Of a stretch of 64,000 nucleotides of DNA, positions 44,266 to 54,159 are shown piece by piece. The stretch comes from Aliirhizobium wenxiniae (GTDB lineage Bacteria; Pseudomonadota; Alphaproteobacteria; Rhizobiales; Rhizobiaceae). Within the stretch, counting starts at the first letter, position 1; each line of letters opens with the position of its first letter. A program made the translations under genes and the position numbers. Location of the stretch: NCBI RefSeq assembly GCF_019511445.1, contig NZ_JAEUAN010000002.1, positions 124,001 through 188,000 of the forward strand, in the 5' to 3' direction. The notes under the pieces were generated by a model that did no database searches, had not been told where the DNA came from, and saw nothing but the letters and a program-made list of their open reading frames with translations.

Positions 44266-45750
44266 ATGACTGTGAAGCTTTCGTTGGCAAGCCTCAAGGA
44301 TGCCGCTGCGACCGCTGGCGTGCCCAATTACGACCCGAAGAGCCTGACGCCGGGCATCATCCATTTCGGCGTCGGCAATTTTCATCGCGCCCATCAGGCC
44401 GTCTATCTCGACGACCTGTTCAACACCGGCAAGGGCCATGACTGGGCGCTGATCGGCGCCGGCGTCATGCCGTCCGACGCCGCGATGCGCGACAAGCTCA
44501 AGGCACAGGATTACCTGACGACCGTCGTCGAGCAGGACAACAACAAGACCGGCGCTCGCGTCACCGCCCCGATGATCGATGTCATCGCGCCGGATCAGAA
44601 GGATGCGCTGATCGAAAAGCTCGCCGATCCTGCAATCCGCATCGTTTCCATGACCATCACCGAGGGTGGTTACTTCATCGACGCCGCCGGTCATTTCAAC
44701 CCGGCCCATCCGGCCATGGTCGAGGACGGCCAGAACCCGGCAACCCCGAAGACCGTATTCGGCCTCATCCTCGCCGGCCTGAAGCTGCGCCGCGAACGTG
44801 GCGTACAGCCCTTTACCATCATGTCCTGCGACAACATTCCGGGGAACGGCCACGTCACCGAAAACACCGTCATCGGCCTTGCCAAGATGTCCGACCCGGC
44901 CTTTGCCGAGTGGATCCACGCTAATGTCGCCTTCCCGAATTCGATGGTCGACCGCATCACCCCGGCCACCGGCCAGCGCGAAGTCGATATCCTCAAGAAC
45001 GACTTCAACATCGACGACAACTGGCCGGTCTTCTGCGAAGAGTTCAAGCAGTGGGTCATGGAAGACAATTTCCCCGCCGGCCGCCCGGCGCTGGAAGAAG
45101 TCGGCGTCCAGTTCGTCCCCGACGTTGCCCCTTACGAGCTGATGAAGATCCGCATCCTCAACGGCGGCCATGCGACGATCGCCTATCCGGGCGAACTCTT
45201 GGACATCCACTTCGTCCACGAGTCGATGGAACACCCGCTGATCCGTGCCTTCCTCGCCAAACTGGAGAAGGAAGAGATCATCCCGATCGTGCCGCCGGTG
45301 CCGGATACCAATCTCGACGAGTATTTCGATCTGATCGAGCGCCGTTTCCTCAACCCGAAGATCGGCGACACCATTCCGCGCCTTGCGCAGGACGGTTCCA
45401 ACCGACAGCCGAAATTCATCCTGCCCTCGACCCGCGATCGTCTCGCCCAGGGCAAGGATATCGTCGGCCTGTCGCTGGTCTCCGCCCTCTGGTGCCGCTA
45501 CTTCGCCGGCACCTCGGACAGCGGTCGCAAGATCGTCTTCAACGACGCCAGCGCCGAAAAACTGCAGGCAGCAGCCATCAAGGCCAAGGACGATCCGGCA
45601 GCCTTCCTCGTCTTCGACGAAATCTTCGGCGAGGTTTCAAACAACGAACTGTTCCGCAAGCGTTTCGCCCATGCTCTGAAGACGCTATGGGCAGAGGGAA
45701 CTGCAAAGACCCTGCAGCTCTATCTCGACGACAAGCTGGTCCAGGAATGA
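44266..45750 (+). CDS. mtlK: Mannitol 2-dehydrogenase / polyol dehydrogenase
   Basis: The 494-residue enzyme belongs to the long-chain mannitol dehydrogenase/fructuronate reductase family. It oxidises D-mannitol to D-fructose with NAD+, and relatives also act on D-arabitol and D-sorbitol. The Rossmann segment has IIHFGVGNFHRAHQAVYLDDL, followed by TITEGGYF, MSCDNIPGNGHVTENTV and the catalytic Lys region MKIRILNGGHATIAY (Lys, Asn, His). The ATG follows CGGAGTATGAGAAA. The context with FGGY kinase suggests that pentitols may also be substrates. Confidence 0.93.
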   Translation: MTVKLSLASLKDAAATAGVPNYDPKSLTPGIIHFGVGNFHRAHQAVYLDDLFNTGKGHDWALIGAGVMPSDAAMRDKLKAQDYLTTVVEQDNNKTGARVTAPMIDVIAPDQKDALIEKLADPAIRIVSMTITEGGYFIDAAGHFNPAHPAMVEDGQNPATPKTVFGLILAGLKLRRERGVQPFTIMSCDNIPGNGHVTENTVIGLAKMSDPAFAEWIHANVAFPNSMVDRITPATGQREVDILKNDFNIDDNWPVFCEEFKQWVMEDNFPAGRPALEEVGVQFVPDVAPYELMKIRILNGGHATIAYPGELLDIHFVHESMEHPLIRAFLAKLEKEEIIPIVPPVPDTNLDEYFDLIERRFLNPKIGDTIPRLAQDGSNRQPKFILPSTRDRLAQGKDIVGLSLVSALWCRYFAGTSDSGRKIVFNDASAEKLQAAAIKAKDDPAAFLVFDEIFGEVSNNELFRKRFAHALKTLWAEGTAKTLQLYLDDKLVQE

Positions 45751-45758
45751 GGTGAAAC

Positions 45759-46499
45759 GTGGCGGATAACGCAACACAGAACACCGGCCCATTGGTGATC
45801 TTCGACTGCGACGGCGTGCTCGTCGACAGCGAACCGCTTTCGGTCCGGGTTCTGGTCGAGGCGCTCAACCGCCACGGTATCGACATGGCCGAGGAGGAAG
45901 CCTATCAACGCTTCCTCGGCCGCAGCCTTGCCACCATGCGTCAGGTGATGGACGAGGAATACGATTTCCACACCGGACCCGAATTTCTCGAAACCCTGCG
46001 TCTCGATCTCTACGATCTGTTCAAGACGGACTTGCAGCCCATTCCCGGCATTGCCGAGACGCTGGATGCGCTGGCGCTTCTCAACCTGCCGCGCTGCGTC
46101 GCCTCGTCCAGCCAGCTTGAACGCATTCGCCTGTCGCTCAGCATCACCGGCATCCTCGACAAGCTGGAACCGCATATCTTCAGCGCCTCCATGGTTCAGA
46201 ATGGCAAGCCCGCCCCCGACCTTTTTCTTCATGCGGCAGGTGAGATGGGGATTGCACCGGAAAACTGCATCGTCATCGAGGACAGCCCCGCCGGCATCGA
46301 GGCAGCCCAGCGCGCCGGAATGACGGTCTTCGCCTTTACCGGCGGCTCGCATGCCTGCGTTCCCGGATATCGTGAACGGATCGACGCACTTTCGCCGGAT
46401 CTCATATTTGACGCCATGCCGGATTTGCTCCACCTTGTAAAAAACACATGGAGGGTCGCGACAGACCATCTTCCCAGCGTGCGGTCTGACCGTCATTGA
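45759..46499 (+). CDS. HAD-superfamily sugar-phosphate phosphatase
   Basis: The 246-residue protein starts at GTG 45759 with GAGGTGAAAC upstream, eight bases after mtlK. HAD motifs are complete: motif I IFDCDGVLVDSEPL (Asp nucleophile), motif II CVASSSQLERI, motif III Lys in NGKPAPDLFL and motif IV VIEDSPAGIEAA. The cap domain lies between motifs I and II (C1 type). It resembles beta-phosphoglucomutase-like and sugar phosphatases. In this operon it could clear or recycle a phosphorylated polyol or pentulose; the substrate is not known. Confidence 0.9.
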   Translation: MADNATQNTGPLVIFDCDGVLVDSEPLSVRVLVEALNRHGIDMAEEEAYQRFLGRSLATMRQVMDEEYDFHTGPEFLETLRLDLYDLFKTDLQPIPGIAETLDALALLNLPRCVASSSQLERIRLSLSITGILDKLEPHIFSASMVQNGKPAPDLFLHAAGEMGIAPENCIVIEDSPAGIEAAQRAGMTVFAFTGGSHACVPGYRERIDALSPDLIFDAMPDLLHLVKNTWRVATDHLPSVRSDRH

Positions 46500-46544
46500 G
46501 GAAGCGTTTGCCGCGAGCGGTACAGGGACAGGAAACAGATCTGC

Positions 46545-48125
46545 ATGCGTGACCATCTCGTTGCGGTCGATATCGGCACGACCAGCGCGCGTGCCGGCGT
46601 TTTCGACAGCAGTGGCCGAATGCTCGCCAAGGCCAAACATCCGATCCGGATGTTCCGCCCCAAGGAAAACCATGCCGAACACTCCTCCGAGGATATCTGG
46701 GCCGCAACCTGCCATGCAGTGAAGGCCGCGATGAGCGAAGCTGCAATTGCGCCATCCAGCGTTGCCGCCATCGGCTTCGACGCCACCTGCTCGCTCGTGA
46801 TGCGGGACACGAATGGCAAGCCACTCTCCGTCTCCACCACCGGCCTCCCTGAACAGGATACGATCGTCTGGCACGATCACCGCGCTATCCGTGAGGCCGA
46901 CGAACTTTCCGCTTCCGGGCACCATGTTCTGGATTTCTCCGGCGGTTCGCTGTCGCCGGAAATGGAAATGCCGAAGCTGAAATGGCTGAAAGAGAACCGG
47001 CCGGAAAGCTGGAAAAAATCCGGCTTCATCCTCGATCTCGCCGACTTCCTCACCTGGAAGGCAACCGGATCGGCCGAGCGTTCCCGCTGCACCGTCACCG
47101 CCAAATGGAACTATCTGGCGCATGAAAAGCCCGGCTGGAAGAGCGACTATCTGAAACTTGCCGGTCTCGCAGATCTGAAGGAAAAAGCCGGCTTACCCGA
47201 AAGCACCGCGGAAGTCGGTTCCAGCCTTGGCAGATTGGCGAAACAAGCAGCGGCCGAGCTTGGTCTCGATACGGAGGTCCAAGTCTCCCCCGGCCTGATC
47301 GACGCCTATGCTGGCGCCTTCGGCGCACTTGCGGGTGCGGCCAGCGATGCGACGCTGGAAACCAGTGTCGCACTGATCGGCGGCACCTCCAGCTGCATCG
47401 TCGCCTTCTCGCGTGATCCCAAACCCGGCCGCAGCCTCTGGGGTCCCTATTACGAGGCGGTTCTGCCCGATCACTGGCTGGTCGAAGGCGGCCAGTCGGC
47501 GGCAGGCGCGCTTCTCGATCATATCGTCCAGATGCATGCCGCCGGCGGCGAACCGACCGCCGACCTGCACGGCCGCATCATCGCCCGCATTGCCGAGCTG
47601 CGCGCCGAGACGGACGGCGACATTGCGCCCAACCTGCATATCCTGCCGGATTTCCACGGTAACCGCTCGCCGCTCGCCGATCCGCATGTGCGCGGCGTCA
47701 TCACCGGCCTGACCCTCGACACATCCTTCGATGGCCTGTGCCGTCGCTACTGGCGCAGCTGCGTGGCGATCGCGCTCGGCATCCGCCATATCCTCGATAC
47801 CATGGTCGGTTTCGGTTATCTGTTTGAAACCCTGCATGTCACCGGCGGCCATGTGAACAACCCGCTGCTCGTCGAACTCTACGCCGATGTCACCGGTTGC
47901 CGGGTCGTGGTGCCGCAGACGAGCGATGCCGTCCTGCTCGGCACCGCCATGACCGCAGCCGTCGCCGGCGGCCTCCATTCATCGCTATTCGCCGCAGGCT
48001 CAACGATGCAGGCAGGCGGCACCGAATATCTCCCCGATCCTGTCCGCAAGGCAGCCTATGACCGCGATTACCGCCGCTTCCTCACCATGGTCCGCCATCG
48101 CGAGGAATTGCGGGAACTGGCCTGA
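46545..48125 (+). CDS. FGGY-family carbohydrate kinase (ribulokinase-like)
   Basis: A 526-residue kinase with the FGGY N-domain AVDIGTTSARAGVFDSSGR, GFDATCSLV, TIVWHDHRA, ALIGGTSSCIVAF, PDFHGNRSPLADP and VTGGHVNNPLL. It is longer than XylB and resembles the pentulose kinase group of D-ribulokinases. It closes the polyol operon, as the xylulose kinase MtlY does in the Pseudomonas mtl operon. It would phosphorylate a ketopentose formed by the dehydrogenase, such as D-ribulose or D-xylulose. The specific sugar is inference. Confidence 0.88.
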   Translation: MRDHLVAVDIGTTSARAGVFDSSGRMLAKAKHPIRMFRPKENHAEHSSEDIWAATCHAVKAAMSEAAIAPSSVAAIGFDATCSLVMRDTNGKPLSVSTTGLPEQDTIVWHDHRAIREADELSASGHHVLDFSGGSLSPEMEMPKLKWLKENRPESWKKSGFILDLADFLTWKATGSAERSRCTVTAKWNYLAHEKPGWKSDYLKLAGLADLKEKAGLPESTAEVGSSLGRLAKQAAAELGLDTEVQVSPGLIDAYAGAFGALAGAASDATLETSVALIGGTSSCIVAFSRDPKPGRSLWGPYYEAVLPDHWLVEGGQSAAGALLDHIVQMHAAGGEPTADLHGRIIARIAELRAETDGDIAPNLHILPDFHGNRSPLADPHVRGVITGLTLDTSFDGLCRRYWRSCVAIALGIRHILDTMVGFGYLFETLHVTGGHVNNPLLVELYADVTGCRVVVPQTSDAVLLGTAMTAAVAGGLHSSLFAAGSTMQAGGTEYLPDPVRKAAYDRDYRRFLTMVRHREELRELA

Positions 48126-48146
48126 TCCATCGGAGGGCAAAACCAC

Positions 48147-48548
48147 CTACCCCCGGGTCCTGTCCTGCGACACATCCCCCTCGCCCGGCAGCGGATCGAA
48201 GAACAGGTAAATCGCGCTGATCCGCCCATCGCGGGCAATGATGAAGTCGGTCCCCGCATAAGCCGACGGCTCACCGGGCGCACCGGAAACCCACCGCACC
48301 CTGCCGGCAGTCTCCTGCAGCACTTCCGCCGGGCCGAGTTCACGATACTGAAAATCCGGATGCGATGCCCGGATCACCCCTGCAATCCGGGCGATTTCTG
48401 CAGGACCACGATAAACGCCGTGCGGCTCGTGGAATTCCGCGTCCGGCGCAAAAATCTCAGCCGCAACCGCTTGGCGTCGCTGATCGTCAGCCTCGCCGAA
48501 AACCTCCTGCAGATTGCGCTTCAAAAGCGTCGCAATGTCGTAAGTCAT
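48147..48548 (-). CDS. SnoaL-like / NTF2-fold protein
   Basis: The 133-residue protein starts at ATG 48548 (MTYDIATLLKRNLQEVF) with AAGGAG upstream. It has the size and pattern of the SnoaL-like NTF2 fold: an N-terminal helix pair, AAEIFAPDAEFHEPHGVYRG, FQYRELGP, VRWVSGAPG and TDFIIARDGRISAIYLFFD as final strands. Such proteins are polyketide cyclase-like or unknown. It follows the SDR gene by 77 bp on the same strand and is probably cotranscribed. Confidence 0.82.
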   Translation of the reverse strand: MTYDIATLLKRNLQEVFGEADDQRRQAVAAEIFAPDAEFHEPHGVYRGPAEIARIAGVIRASHPDFQYRELGPAEVLQETAGRVRWVSGAPGEPSAYAGTDFIIARDGRISAIYLFFDPLPGEGDVSQDRTRG

Positions 48549-48625
48549 CGTCAGTCTCCTTGAGAAAGCCACGCGTCCCCTCGAGGACGCGCGGATGAGC
48601 TTCAACGGTCAAATCATTCTTTCGG

Positions 48626-49378
48626 TCAGATCTGCACCTGACCACCATCGACAAACAGCTCGACGCCATTGACGAAGCTTGCATCATCGGAAGCGAGGAA
48701 CAATACTGCCTTGGCGATCTCTTCCGGCTGGCCGACACGACCGGCGGGAATGAGGCCGGCGAGATAATCCTTCGTGCCTTCAGCCTGCGCACCGCCGCCG
48801 AACAACTCGTTGAGGCCAGCCGTGTCGGTAACACCGGGGCTGACGGCATTGACGCGAATATGCCGGTCCTTCAGGTCGAGGATCCAGTTGCGGGCAAAGC
48901 TGCGGATCGCAGCCTTTGTGGCGGAATAGACGCTGAAGGCCGGCGTGCCGGAAATGCTGGTGGTCGAAGACGTCAGCACGATCGAGCCGCCATCGCGCAT
49001 CAGCGGCAGCGCCTTCTGCACGGTAAACAGCACGCCCTTTACGTTGCTGTCGAATGTCGACTGGTAATGTTCCTCGGTGATCGAACCGAGCGCTGCGAAC
49101 TCACCGCCACCGGCATTGGCGAAGACGACATCGATATGACCGTGCTTCTGCTGCACGGCGTCATAAAGCCGGTCGATATCTTCAAGCTTGCCCATGTCGC
49201 CACGAACGCCTGTCACCCGGCCACCAATAGCCTTCACAGCAGCATCGAGCGCTTCCTGGCGCCGACCGGTGATGAACACCGATGCCCCCTCGCCCGCAAA
49301 AGCCTTTGCCGTGGCAAGCCCGATACCGCTCGTGCCGCCGGTAACGATGACGACCTTGTTTTCAAATCTTGCAGCCAT
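48626..49378 (-). CDS. Short-chain dehydrogenase/reductase
   Basis: A 250-residue classical SDR: VIVTGGTSGIGLATAKAF coenzyme loop (TGxxxGIG), NAGGGEF (NAG), catalytic Ser in IVLTSSTTSISG, YSATKAAIRSF (YxxxK) and VSPGVTDTAGLNELF. The C-terminal part FLASDDASFVNGVELFVDGG is standard. The start is ATG 49378 after AAGGAGA. It is divergent from a LysR gene, its probable regulator. Substrate unknown. Confidence 0.93.
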   Translation of the reverse strand: MAARFENKVVIVTGGTSGIGLATAKAFAGEGASVFITGRRQEALDAAVKAIGGRVTGVRGDMGKLEDIDRLYDAVQQKHGHIDVVFANAGGGEFAALGSITEEHYQSTFDSNVKGVLFTVQKALPLMRDGGSIVLTSSTTSISGTPAFSVYSATKAAIRSFARNWILDLKDRHIRVNAVSPGVTDTAGLNELFGGGAQAEGTKDYLAGLIPAGRVGQPEEIAKAVLFLASDDASFVNGVELFVDGGQVQI

Positions 49379-49470
49379 TGTCTTTCTCCTTTTTCTTGCG
49401 GTTTGTTTTCCGCTGGATGAAAGATGCATTCGGAACGCTGTGATCGAAAGTCAGCAATATCGACACTCAT

Positions 49471-49488
49471 CGTTCCATATGGAGAACG
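49471..49488. promoter_or_regulatory. Partial palindrome CGTTCCATATGGAGAACG at LysR/SDR divergence
   Basis: An 18-bp near-palindrome with an inner CCATATGG lies just before the GTG of the LysR gene and also holds its ribosome site (GGAG). It could be a LysR-type binding site, or only reflect that overlap. Confidence 0.4.
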
Positions 49489-49491
49489 ATA

Positions 49492-50439
49492 GTGCGGCTA
49501 GATCTGAATGACCTCGTCTATTTTGCCGAAGTGGTAGCCCATGGCGGCTTCGCATCTGCCGGGCGCGCCCTGCGCGAACCGAAATCCAAGCTCAGCCGCC
49601 GCGTGGCCGGGCTGGAAACGCGGCTCGGCGTGCGCCTGATCGAACGATCAAGCCGCCGTTTCCGGGTAACGGATGTCGGGCAAGTCTTCTATCAGCGCTG
49701 CAAGGCAATGCTGGCCGAGGCGGAATTGGCGCAGGCGCTGGTGGCGGAAGCCAAATCGGAACCGGAAGGCCTCGTCCGCTTCAGTTGCCCGACCGGCCTG
49801 GTCGAGCCGATATCGGGCCTGGTCAACACATTCCTCGATCGCCATCCGAAGGTGCAACTGCAGCTCGTGGCAGTCGACCGCCCGGTCGATCTCATCGAGG
49901 AACGGATCGATATCGCGCTGCGAGTCCGCACCACGATCGACAGCGACGCATCGCTGACCATGCGCTCGCTCGGCCAGTCCGTCCGCATCCTCGTCGCCAG
50001 CCCGCAGCTCGCCAGCCGCATTGCCGATGTCGAACAGCTCGGCACATTACCGACCCTCGCAACAAGCGACGATGCGAGCGAACTGGAATGGCATCTGGAA
50101 ACCGAGGACGGCCGAAGACACATCCTCCGCCATGCCCCGCGCATGGGCTGCGCCGATTTTTCCGCCGTCCGCGCCGCGGCAATTGCCGGCCTCGGCGTCG
50201 CCATCCTGCCCGATCACACCTGCCGCCAGGCGCTTGAGGATGGAACGCTCGTTCGCATCCTGCCCGCATGGCGCGGCATCACCGGCATCGTCCATCTGGT
50301 CTTCACCACCCGCCGCGGCCTGCCGCCGGCGGTGAGAAAATTCATCGATCACCTGGCCGCGAATTTTCCGAAGGATGCGCTGGACGACCCGCGATTTCGC
50401 AGCCGCCTGCCTATTGCGTGCCCCCATCAAAGCAAATGA
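49492..50439 (+). CDS. LysR family transcriptional regulator
   Basis: The 315-residue protein starts at GTG 49492, with GGAGAACG upstream. N-terminal winged helix: DLVYFAEVVAHGGFASAGR, PKSKLSRRVAGLETRLG and RLIERSSRRFRVT. The effector domain has GLVRFSCPTGLVEP and GLGVAILPDHTCRQAL. It belongs to the AaeR/DsdC-like group often found divergent from SDR or oxidoreductase genes. Likely controls the SDR-SnoaL unit. Confidence 0.92.
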   Translation: MRLDLNDLVYFAEVVAHGGFASAGRALREPKSKLSRRVAGLETRLGVRLIERSSRRFRVTDVGQVFYQRCKAMLAEAELAQALVAEAKSEPEGLVRFSCPTGLVEPISGLVNTFLDRHPKVQLQLVAVDRPVDLIEERIDIALRVRTTIDSDASLTMRSLGQSVRILVASPQLASRIADVEQLGTLPTLATSDDASELEWHLETEDGRRHILRHAPRMGCADFSAVRAAAIAGLGVAILPDHTCRQALEDGTLVRILPAWRGITGIVHLVFTTRRGLPPAVRKFIDHLAANFPKDALDDPRFRSRLPIACPHQSK

Positions 50440-50461
50440 GGCGACCAATGGCCGCCTCATT
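50435..50461. terminator. Hairpin between convergent LysR and chemoreceptor genes
   Basis: AATGAGGCG (50435-50443) pairs with CGCCTCATT (50453-50461). The stem overlaps the LysR stop codon. There is no long T-run, so termination strength is uncertain. Confidence 0.55.
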
Positions 50462-50488
50462 CATGTTTACGGATGAAACCGGAGCCTG

Positions 50489-52585
50489 TCAGGCCGCGCG
50501 GCTGTAGCTTCCGCGCTCGCTCGAAGCAGCCATTCCACCGAGACGGAACTGCGAAAGCAGCGTCTTGAGAGCCGTCGCTTCGGCGGCAAGTCCGTGGCTC
50601 GCTGCCGTCTGTTCCTCGACCATCGCCGCGTTCTGCTGCGTGCCCTGATCCATCGTGTTGACGGCAGTATTGATCTCGTTCAGGCCGGTCGACTGTTCGC
50701 GAGTTGCCGTTACGATCGCCTGGATGTGGCCGTTGATCTCCTGCACCTCGGCCACGATGGCCTCCAACCTGGTACCGGTCTCGCCGACACGGCCAACGCC
50801 CTGCTGAACCAGAGTGCCGGATGCGTTGATCAATTCCTTGATTTCCTTGGCAGCCTGGGCGGAGCGCTGCGCCAGTTCGCGGACTTCCTGCGCCACGACC
50901 GCAAAGCCCTTACCGGCTTCACCGGCGCGTGCGGCCTCGACACCAGCATTCAGCGCAAGCAGGTTGGTCTGGAACGCGATCTCGTCAATCACGCCGATGA
51001 TCTTGGAGATTTCCGAGGAAGACCGCTCGATGTCTTCCATCGCACGTACCGCCTCGCGCACGATGCTGCCGGAATTCTCTGCATTGGAACGGGTCCGGCT
51101 GACCAGACGACCGACCTCTTCGGCGCGATGCGCGCTGTCTCGGACTGTCGTGGTGATCTCTTCCAGCGCAGCAGCCGTTTGTTCGACCGAGGCTGCCTGC
51201 TGTTCGGTGCGCCGTGCCAGATCGTCGGCCGCATGGCGGATTTCGGAAGCGCCGGCATCGATATTGCGGGCATTGTCGCCCACCTTTGTCAACGCGCTGT
51301 TCAGCTTGCCGATCGAGGTGTTGAAGTCTTCGCGCAGCCGGTCGAGCTCGGCCACAAAAGGCGAATTGATGCGATATTGCAGGTCGCCATCGGAAAGATG
51401 CGACAGGCCCTTCGCCAGTTCGTCCACGGCAAAACGCACATCCGCTGCATTACGGGCGGCAACCCGTTCGCGCTCACCACGTTCACGCTCCGAAAGCGTC
51501 CGAGTCTCCTCCGCATCCCCTTCAAGACGCAGGCGCTCGACGGCATTGGTGCGGAAAACGGCGACGGCTGCGGCCATGGAGCCGATCTGGTCGGTACGGT
51601 CCTGCCCCGGAATGGTCGTCTGAAGATTGCCGCTCGCAAGCTTCTCCATCGCAGCCGTCATGGCGGTCACCGGCGAGATGACGATACGGCTGAGCAAGGT
51701 TGCCAGGAAGGCGATCATGGCGACAACGGCAAGCAGGGTCGCAATGGTAGCTGCAACACGGAACTCGCCGAGAGCAGCATAGGCGTTATCCCTGTCGACG
51801 ACGAAGCCGAGGCTCCATTCTGCATTCGGCAGTCCGGCAACCGGCAGGAAGCTCACGAGCTTGCCCTTGTCGCCGATCGCGGTTTCAGAAATCTCCGAAC
51901 CGATCTTCGGTGTATTGGTCGGGAACAGGTCGGCCAACGTCTTGTTGACGAATGCCGCATCCGGATGAAGCAGGATCTTGCCTGCCTTGTTGACGAGAAA
52001 CGCATGGCCTTCAGGGCCGGCATCGACCGAATTGATGGCCTGCACCAGCGAATCGAGCGAAAAGTCGCTCGCAACGACGCCAATGAACTTGCCGTCTTTC
52101 TTGACAGGAACAGCAGCCGTGATCATCAGCTTCTTGTCGGATGCGGAAACATAAGGCTCGGTCAGGACCGGGCCGTTCAGCGCAACGGCCTGCTTATACC
52201 AGCCGCGCTGGCGCGGATCGTAGCCGGCGGGCAGCGGCAGATCTGGCCACTGCGTCATCTCACCATCGGCCTCCCCACCGAAATAGGTGGAAACGAACTG
52301 GCTGGCGAGAACATTGTTGTCAAGTATTGCGAAACGCGACGCGACGTCGGTGCTCTTCTCTATCTGCTTGGCAACGGTATCGGTCAGCATGAAACGGCCG
52401 CTCAACCAGTTGGCGACGCTCTCCGACGCCTGTTTTCCGGTGGAGTCGATGTTACGAGTGACGGACTCCGCAACGCCATCGCGCTGCAGGCTGTCGATAT
52501 AGACCGAAAACGCGCCGAAAGCGGCGGCCACAAGCAAAGACGCGGCGAGCAGGATGCGCGTCATGAGGTTTGATTTCTTGGTCAA
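50489..52585 (-). CDS. Methyl-accepting chemotaxis protein with dCache sensor (predicted amino-acid receptor)
   Basis: A 698-residue transmembrane receptor from TTG 52585 (SD-like AGAGGAA upstream). Helix 1 is about residues 8-28, the periplasmic double Cache domain 35-275, helix 2 278-299, then two HAMP segments (300-350, 380-432) and the MA domain with [20 protein letters not shown]. In the Cache domain Tyr122, Arg127, Trp129, Tyr130, Tyr145 and Asp174 follow the spacing of the amino-acid-binding motif of dCache_1 receptors such as PctA. Ligands are therefore predicted to be amino acids. Confidence 0.92.
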   Translation of the reverse strand: MTKKSNLMTRILLAASLLVAAAFGAFSVYIDSLQRDGVAESVTRNIDSTGKQASESVANWLSGRFMLTDTVAKQIEKSTDVASRFAILDNNVLASQFVSTYFGGEADGEMTQWPDLPLPAGYDPRQRGWYKQAVALNGPVLTEPYVSASDKKLMITAAVPVKKDGKFIGVVASDFSLDSLVQAINSVDAGPEGHAFLVNKAGKILLHPDAAFVNKTLADLFPTNTPKIGSEISETAIGDKGKLVSFLPVAGLPNAEWSLGFVVDRDNAYAALGEFRVAATIATLLAVVAMIAFLATLLSRIVISPVTAMTAAMEKLASGNLQTTIPGQDRTDQIGSMAAAVAVFRTNAVERLRLEGDAEETRTLSERERGERERVAARNAADVRFAVDELAKGLSHLSDGDLQYRINSPFVAELDRLREDFNTSIGKLNSALTKVGDNARNIDAGASEIRHAADDLARRTEQQAASVEQTAAALEEITTTVRDSAHRAEEVGRLVSRTRSNAENSGSIVREAVRAMEDIERSSSEISKIIGVIDEIAFQTNLLALNAGVEAARAGEAGKGFAVVAQEVRELAQRSAQAAKEIKELINASGTLVQQGVGRVGETGTRLEAIVAEVQEINGHIQAIVTATREQSTGLNEINTAVNTMDQGTQQNAAMVEEQTAASHGLAAEATALKTLLSQFRLGGMAASSERGSYSRAA

Positions 52586-52998
52586 ACGAGGTGTTCCTCT
52601 GATAAAAGCCGGTAAACCCGGCTGATCGTTGGCATGGTTCTGGATGGGGGAGACATGCCGTGAGGCAGGGGCGGGAACGCATCATGCGACCGTGACGAGG
52701 GCTGAGGCCACAAGCATCCGCATGATTAAATGCAAAAAATAAACTTTGAATAAAAAACAAATAGTAAGAAATGCACGCAATAGGAGTACGGAACAACAAT
52801 GCGCAACAACCAATTGCTGCGCGCCCACAGAAACTAGTAACACAAATTCAGATAACTGCCATATTTAGTCATACTTTTACTTCAACCTAAAAGCCTCTGC
52901 GGAAGTATCCGTGCCTTCTGGGATTCAGCAGCAACAGCCTGCTTGTCCTCGCCTCCTTCACTGCCTACATCTGCCCGGCTAACTGCCGGAGACCACTG
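52586..52998. other. 413-bp gene-free region, AT-rich in the middle
   Basis: This stretch separates the chemoreceptor start from the EI24 gene. About 52720-52870 is markedly AT-rich compared with the rest and probably carries both divergent promoters. No coding frame with a plausible start, no RNA gene and no strong palindrome were recognised. Confidence 0.6.
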
Positions 52999-53712
52999 AT
53001 GATCCTCAATGCCGCTCGCCTTGCGCTGGTAAATCTTTTTGCGCCTGAAACCCGTTCGGCATTCTGGAAGATGCTCGGGCTGACGATTCTCATCCTCGTC
53101 GGCCTTTGGTTCACGCTGAGAGAGGCCTTTGCCTATTACGTCTGGCCCTGGTTTGCGGCCTTTCTCCCTGCCATGCCCGAGTGGACAGGCTGGCTCACGC
53201 TCCTTGCAGCCATTGCAGCAAGCATCGGCCTGGCGCTGGCCTTGGCGCTGCTGATCGCACCGATCACCGCGCTGATCGCCGGCCTTTTTCTCGATGATGT
53301 CGCAGCGGTCGTCGAAAAACGGGATTACCCGAATGATCTTCCCGGTAACGAACTGCCGCTCGGCCAGGCGATCGCGGGTTCGATAAAGTTCCTCGGCGTC
53401 GTCATCGTCGGCAACTTTATCGCGCTTCTTCTTCTGTTCATTCCAGGCGTCAACCTGATCGCCTTCTTCATGGTCAACGGCTATCTGCTCGGTCGGGAAT
53501 TCTTCGAATTCGCCGCCATGCGCTTTCGCCCACCACAGGAAGCCCGCGCTTTCCGAGCCAAACATGGCTCGACGGTGCTGCTCGCCGGGATGCTGATCGC
53601 AGGCTTTCTTGCTATTCCCTTCGTCAATCTTCTGACCCCGCTCTTTGCCGCCGGTCTGATGGTGCATCTGCACAAGGCAATCTCGGCGCGGGATCCGGAT
53701 TTCAAAGGCTAG
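52999..53712 (+). CDS. EI24/CysZ-like integral membrane protein
   Basis: The 237-residue protein has about four to six hydrophobic segments ([71 protein letters not shown]). The block [21 protein letters not shown] and [20 protein letters not shown] are typical of the EI24 domain family, which includes the sulfate permease CysZ. GGAG precedes the ATG. Its stop codon shares the bases CTAG with the stop of the convergent VOC gene. Sulfate transport is possible, not shown. Confidence 0.85.
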   Translation: MILNAARLALVNLFAPETRSAFWKMLGLTILILVGLWFTLREAFAYYVWPWFAAFLPAMPEWTGWLTLLAAIAASIGLALALALLIAPITALIAGLFLDDVAAVVEKRDYPNDLPGNELPLGQAIAGSIKFLGVVIVGNFIALLLLFIPGVNLIAFFMVNGYLLGREFFEFAAMRFRPPQEARAFRAKHGSTVLLAGMLIAGFLAIPFVNLLTPLFAAGLMVHLHKAISARDPDFKG

Positions 53713-54134
53713 GTCGGAAGCGCAGAAGCATCGTACTGCGCAGCAAACTCCGCGCTCGGCGGGATTGGCTTGATGATGTCTATCAGCACCCCATTCGGAT
53801 CGGCGGTAATGAAATGCCGCTGGCCGAAATCCTCGTCGCGGATATCAAGCCTTATCGGCAGCCCTGCCGCCTTCAGCCGTGCATAGACGGCATCGACATC
53901 CTCGACCTCGAAATTCAGCAACAGGCCTGACACTTGGCCGCGCGCACCTTCCGGGATCGTCTCATGGCTACCGTCGAGAATGGCGAGCGTCACATGCTCG
54001 CTCTCCTTCGATTGCAGATGAACATACCAGTCGGCGGTAAACAGCGCTTCGAAGCCGAAATACCGGGTATAGAACGCCGCCGTCCCGGTGACATCCTGCG
54101 TCATGATGACAGGATAGTAGCTGACTGCTTTCAT
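53709..54134 (-). CDS. VOC (glyoxalase/bleomycin resistance) family protein
   Basis: A 141-residue protein with two beta-alpha-beta-beta-beta units: [23 protein letters not shown] in the first and [22 protein letters not shown] with [17 protein letters not shown] in the second. It is a member of the vicinal oxygen chelate superfamily, whose members act as glyoxalases, dioxygenases or drug-binding proteins. The start is ATG 54134 after GGAGGAAAAG. It is divergent from a TetR gene with two shared operators between them, so it is probably induced by the TetR ligand. Confidence 0.9.
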   Translation of the reverse strand: MKAVSYYPVIMTQDVTGTAAFYTRYFGFEALFTADWYVHLQSKESEHVTLAILDGSHETIPEGARGQVSGLLLNFEVEDVDAVYARLKAAGLPIRLDIRDEDFGQRHFITADPNGVLIDIIKPIPPSAEFAAQYDASALPT

Positions 54135-54159
54135 CTCTTTTCCTCCGTTGAAATCCAAG

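Noticed and set aside
50594..52573. Long open frame on the plus strand over the chemoreceptor gene
   Set aside because: Its product is Arg/Gly/His/Asp-rich with no family features and it is antisense to a clear chemoreceptor. High-GC third positions create such frames.
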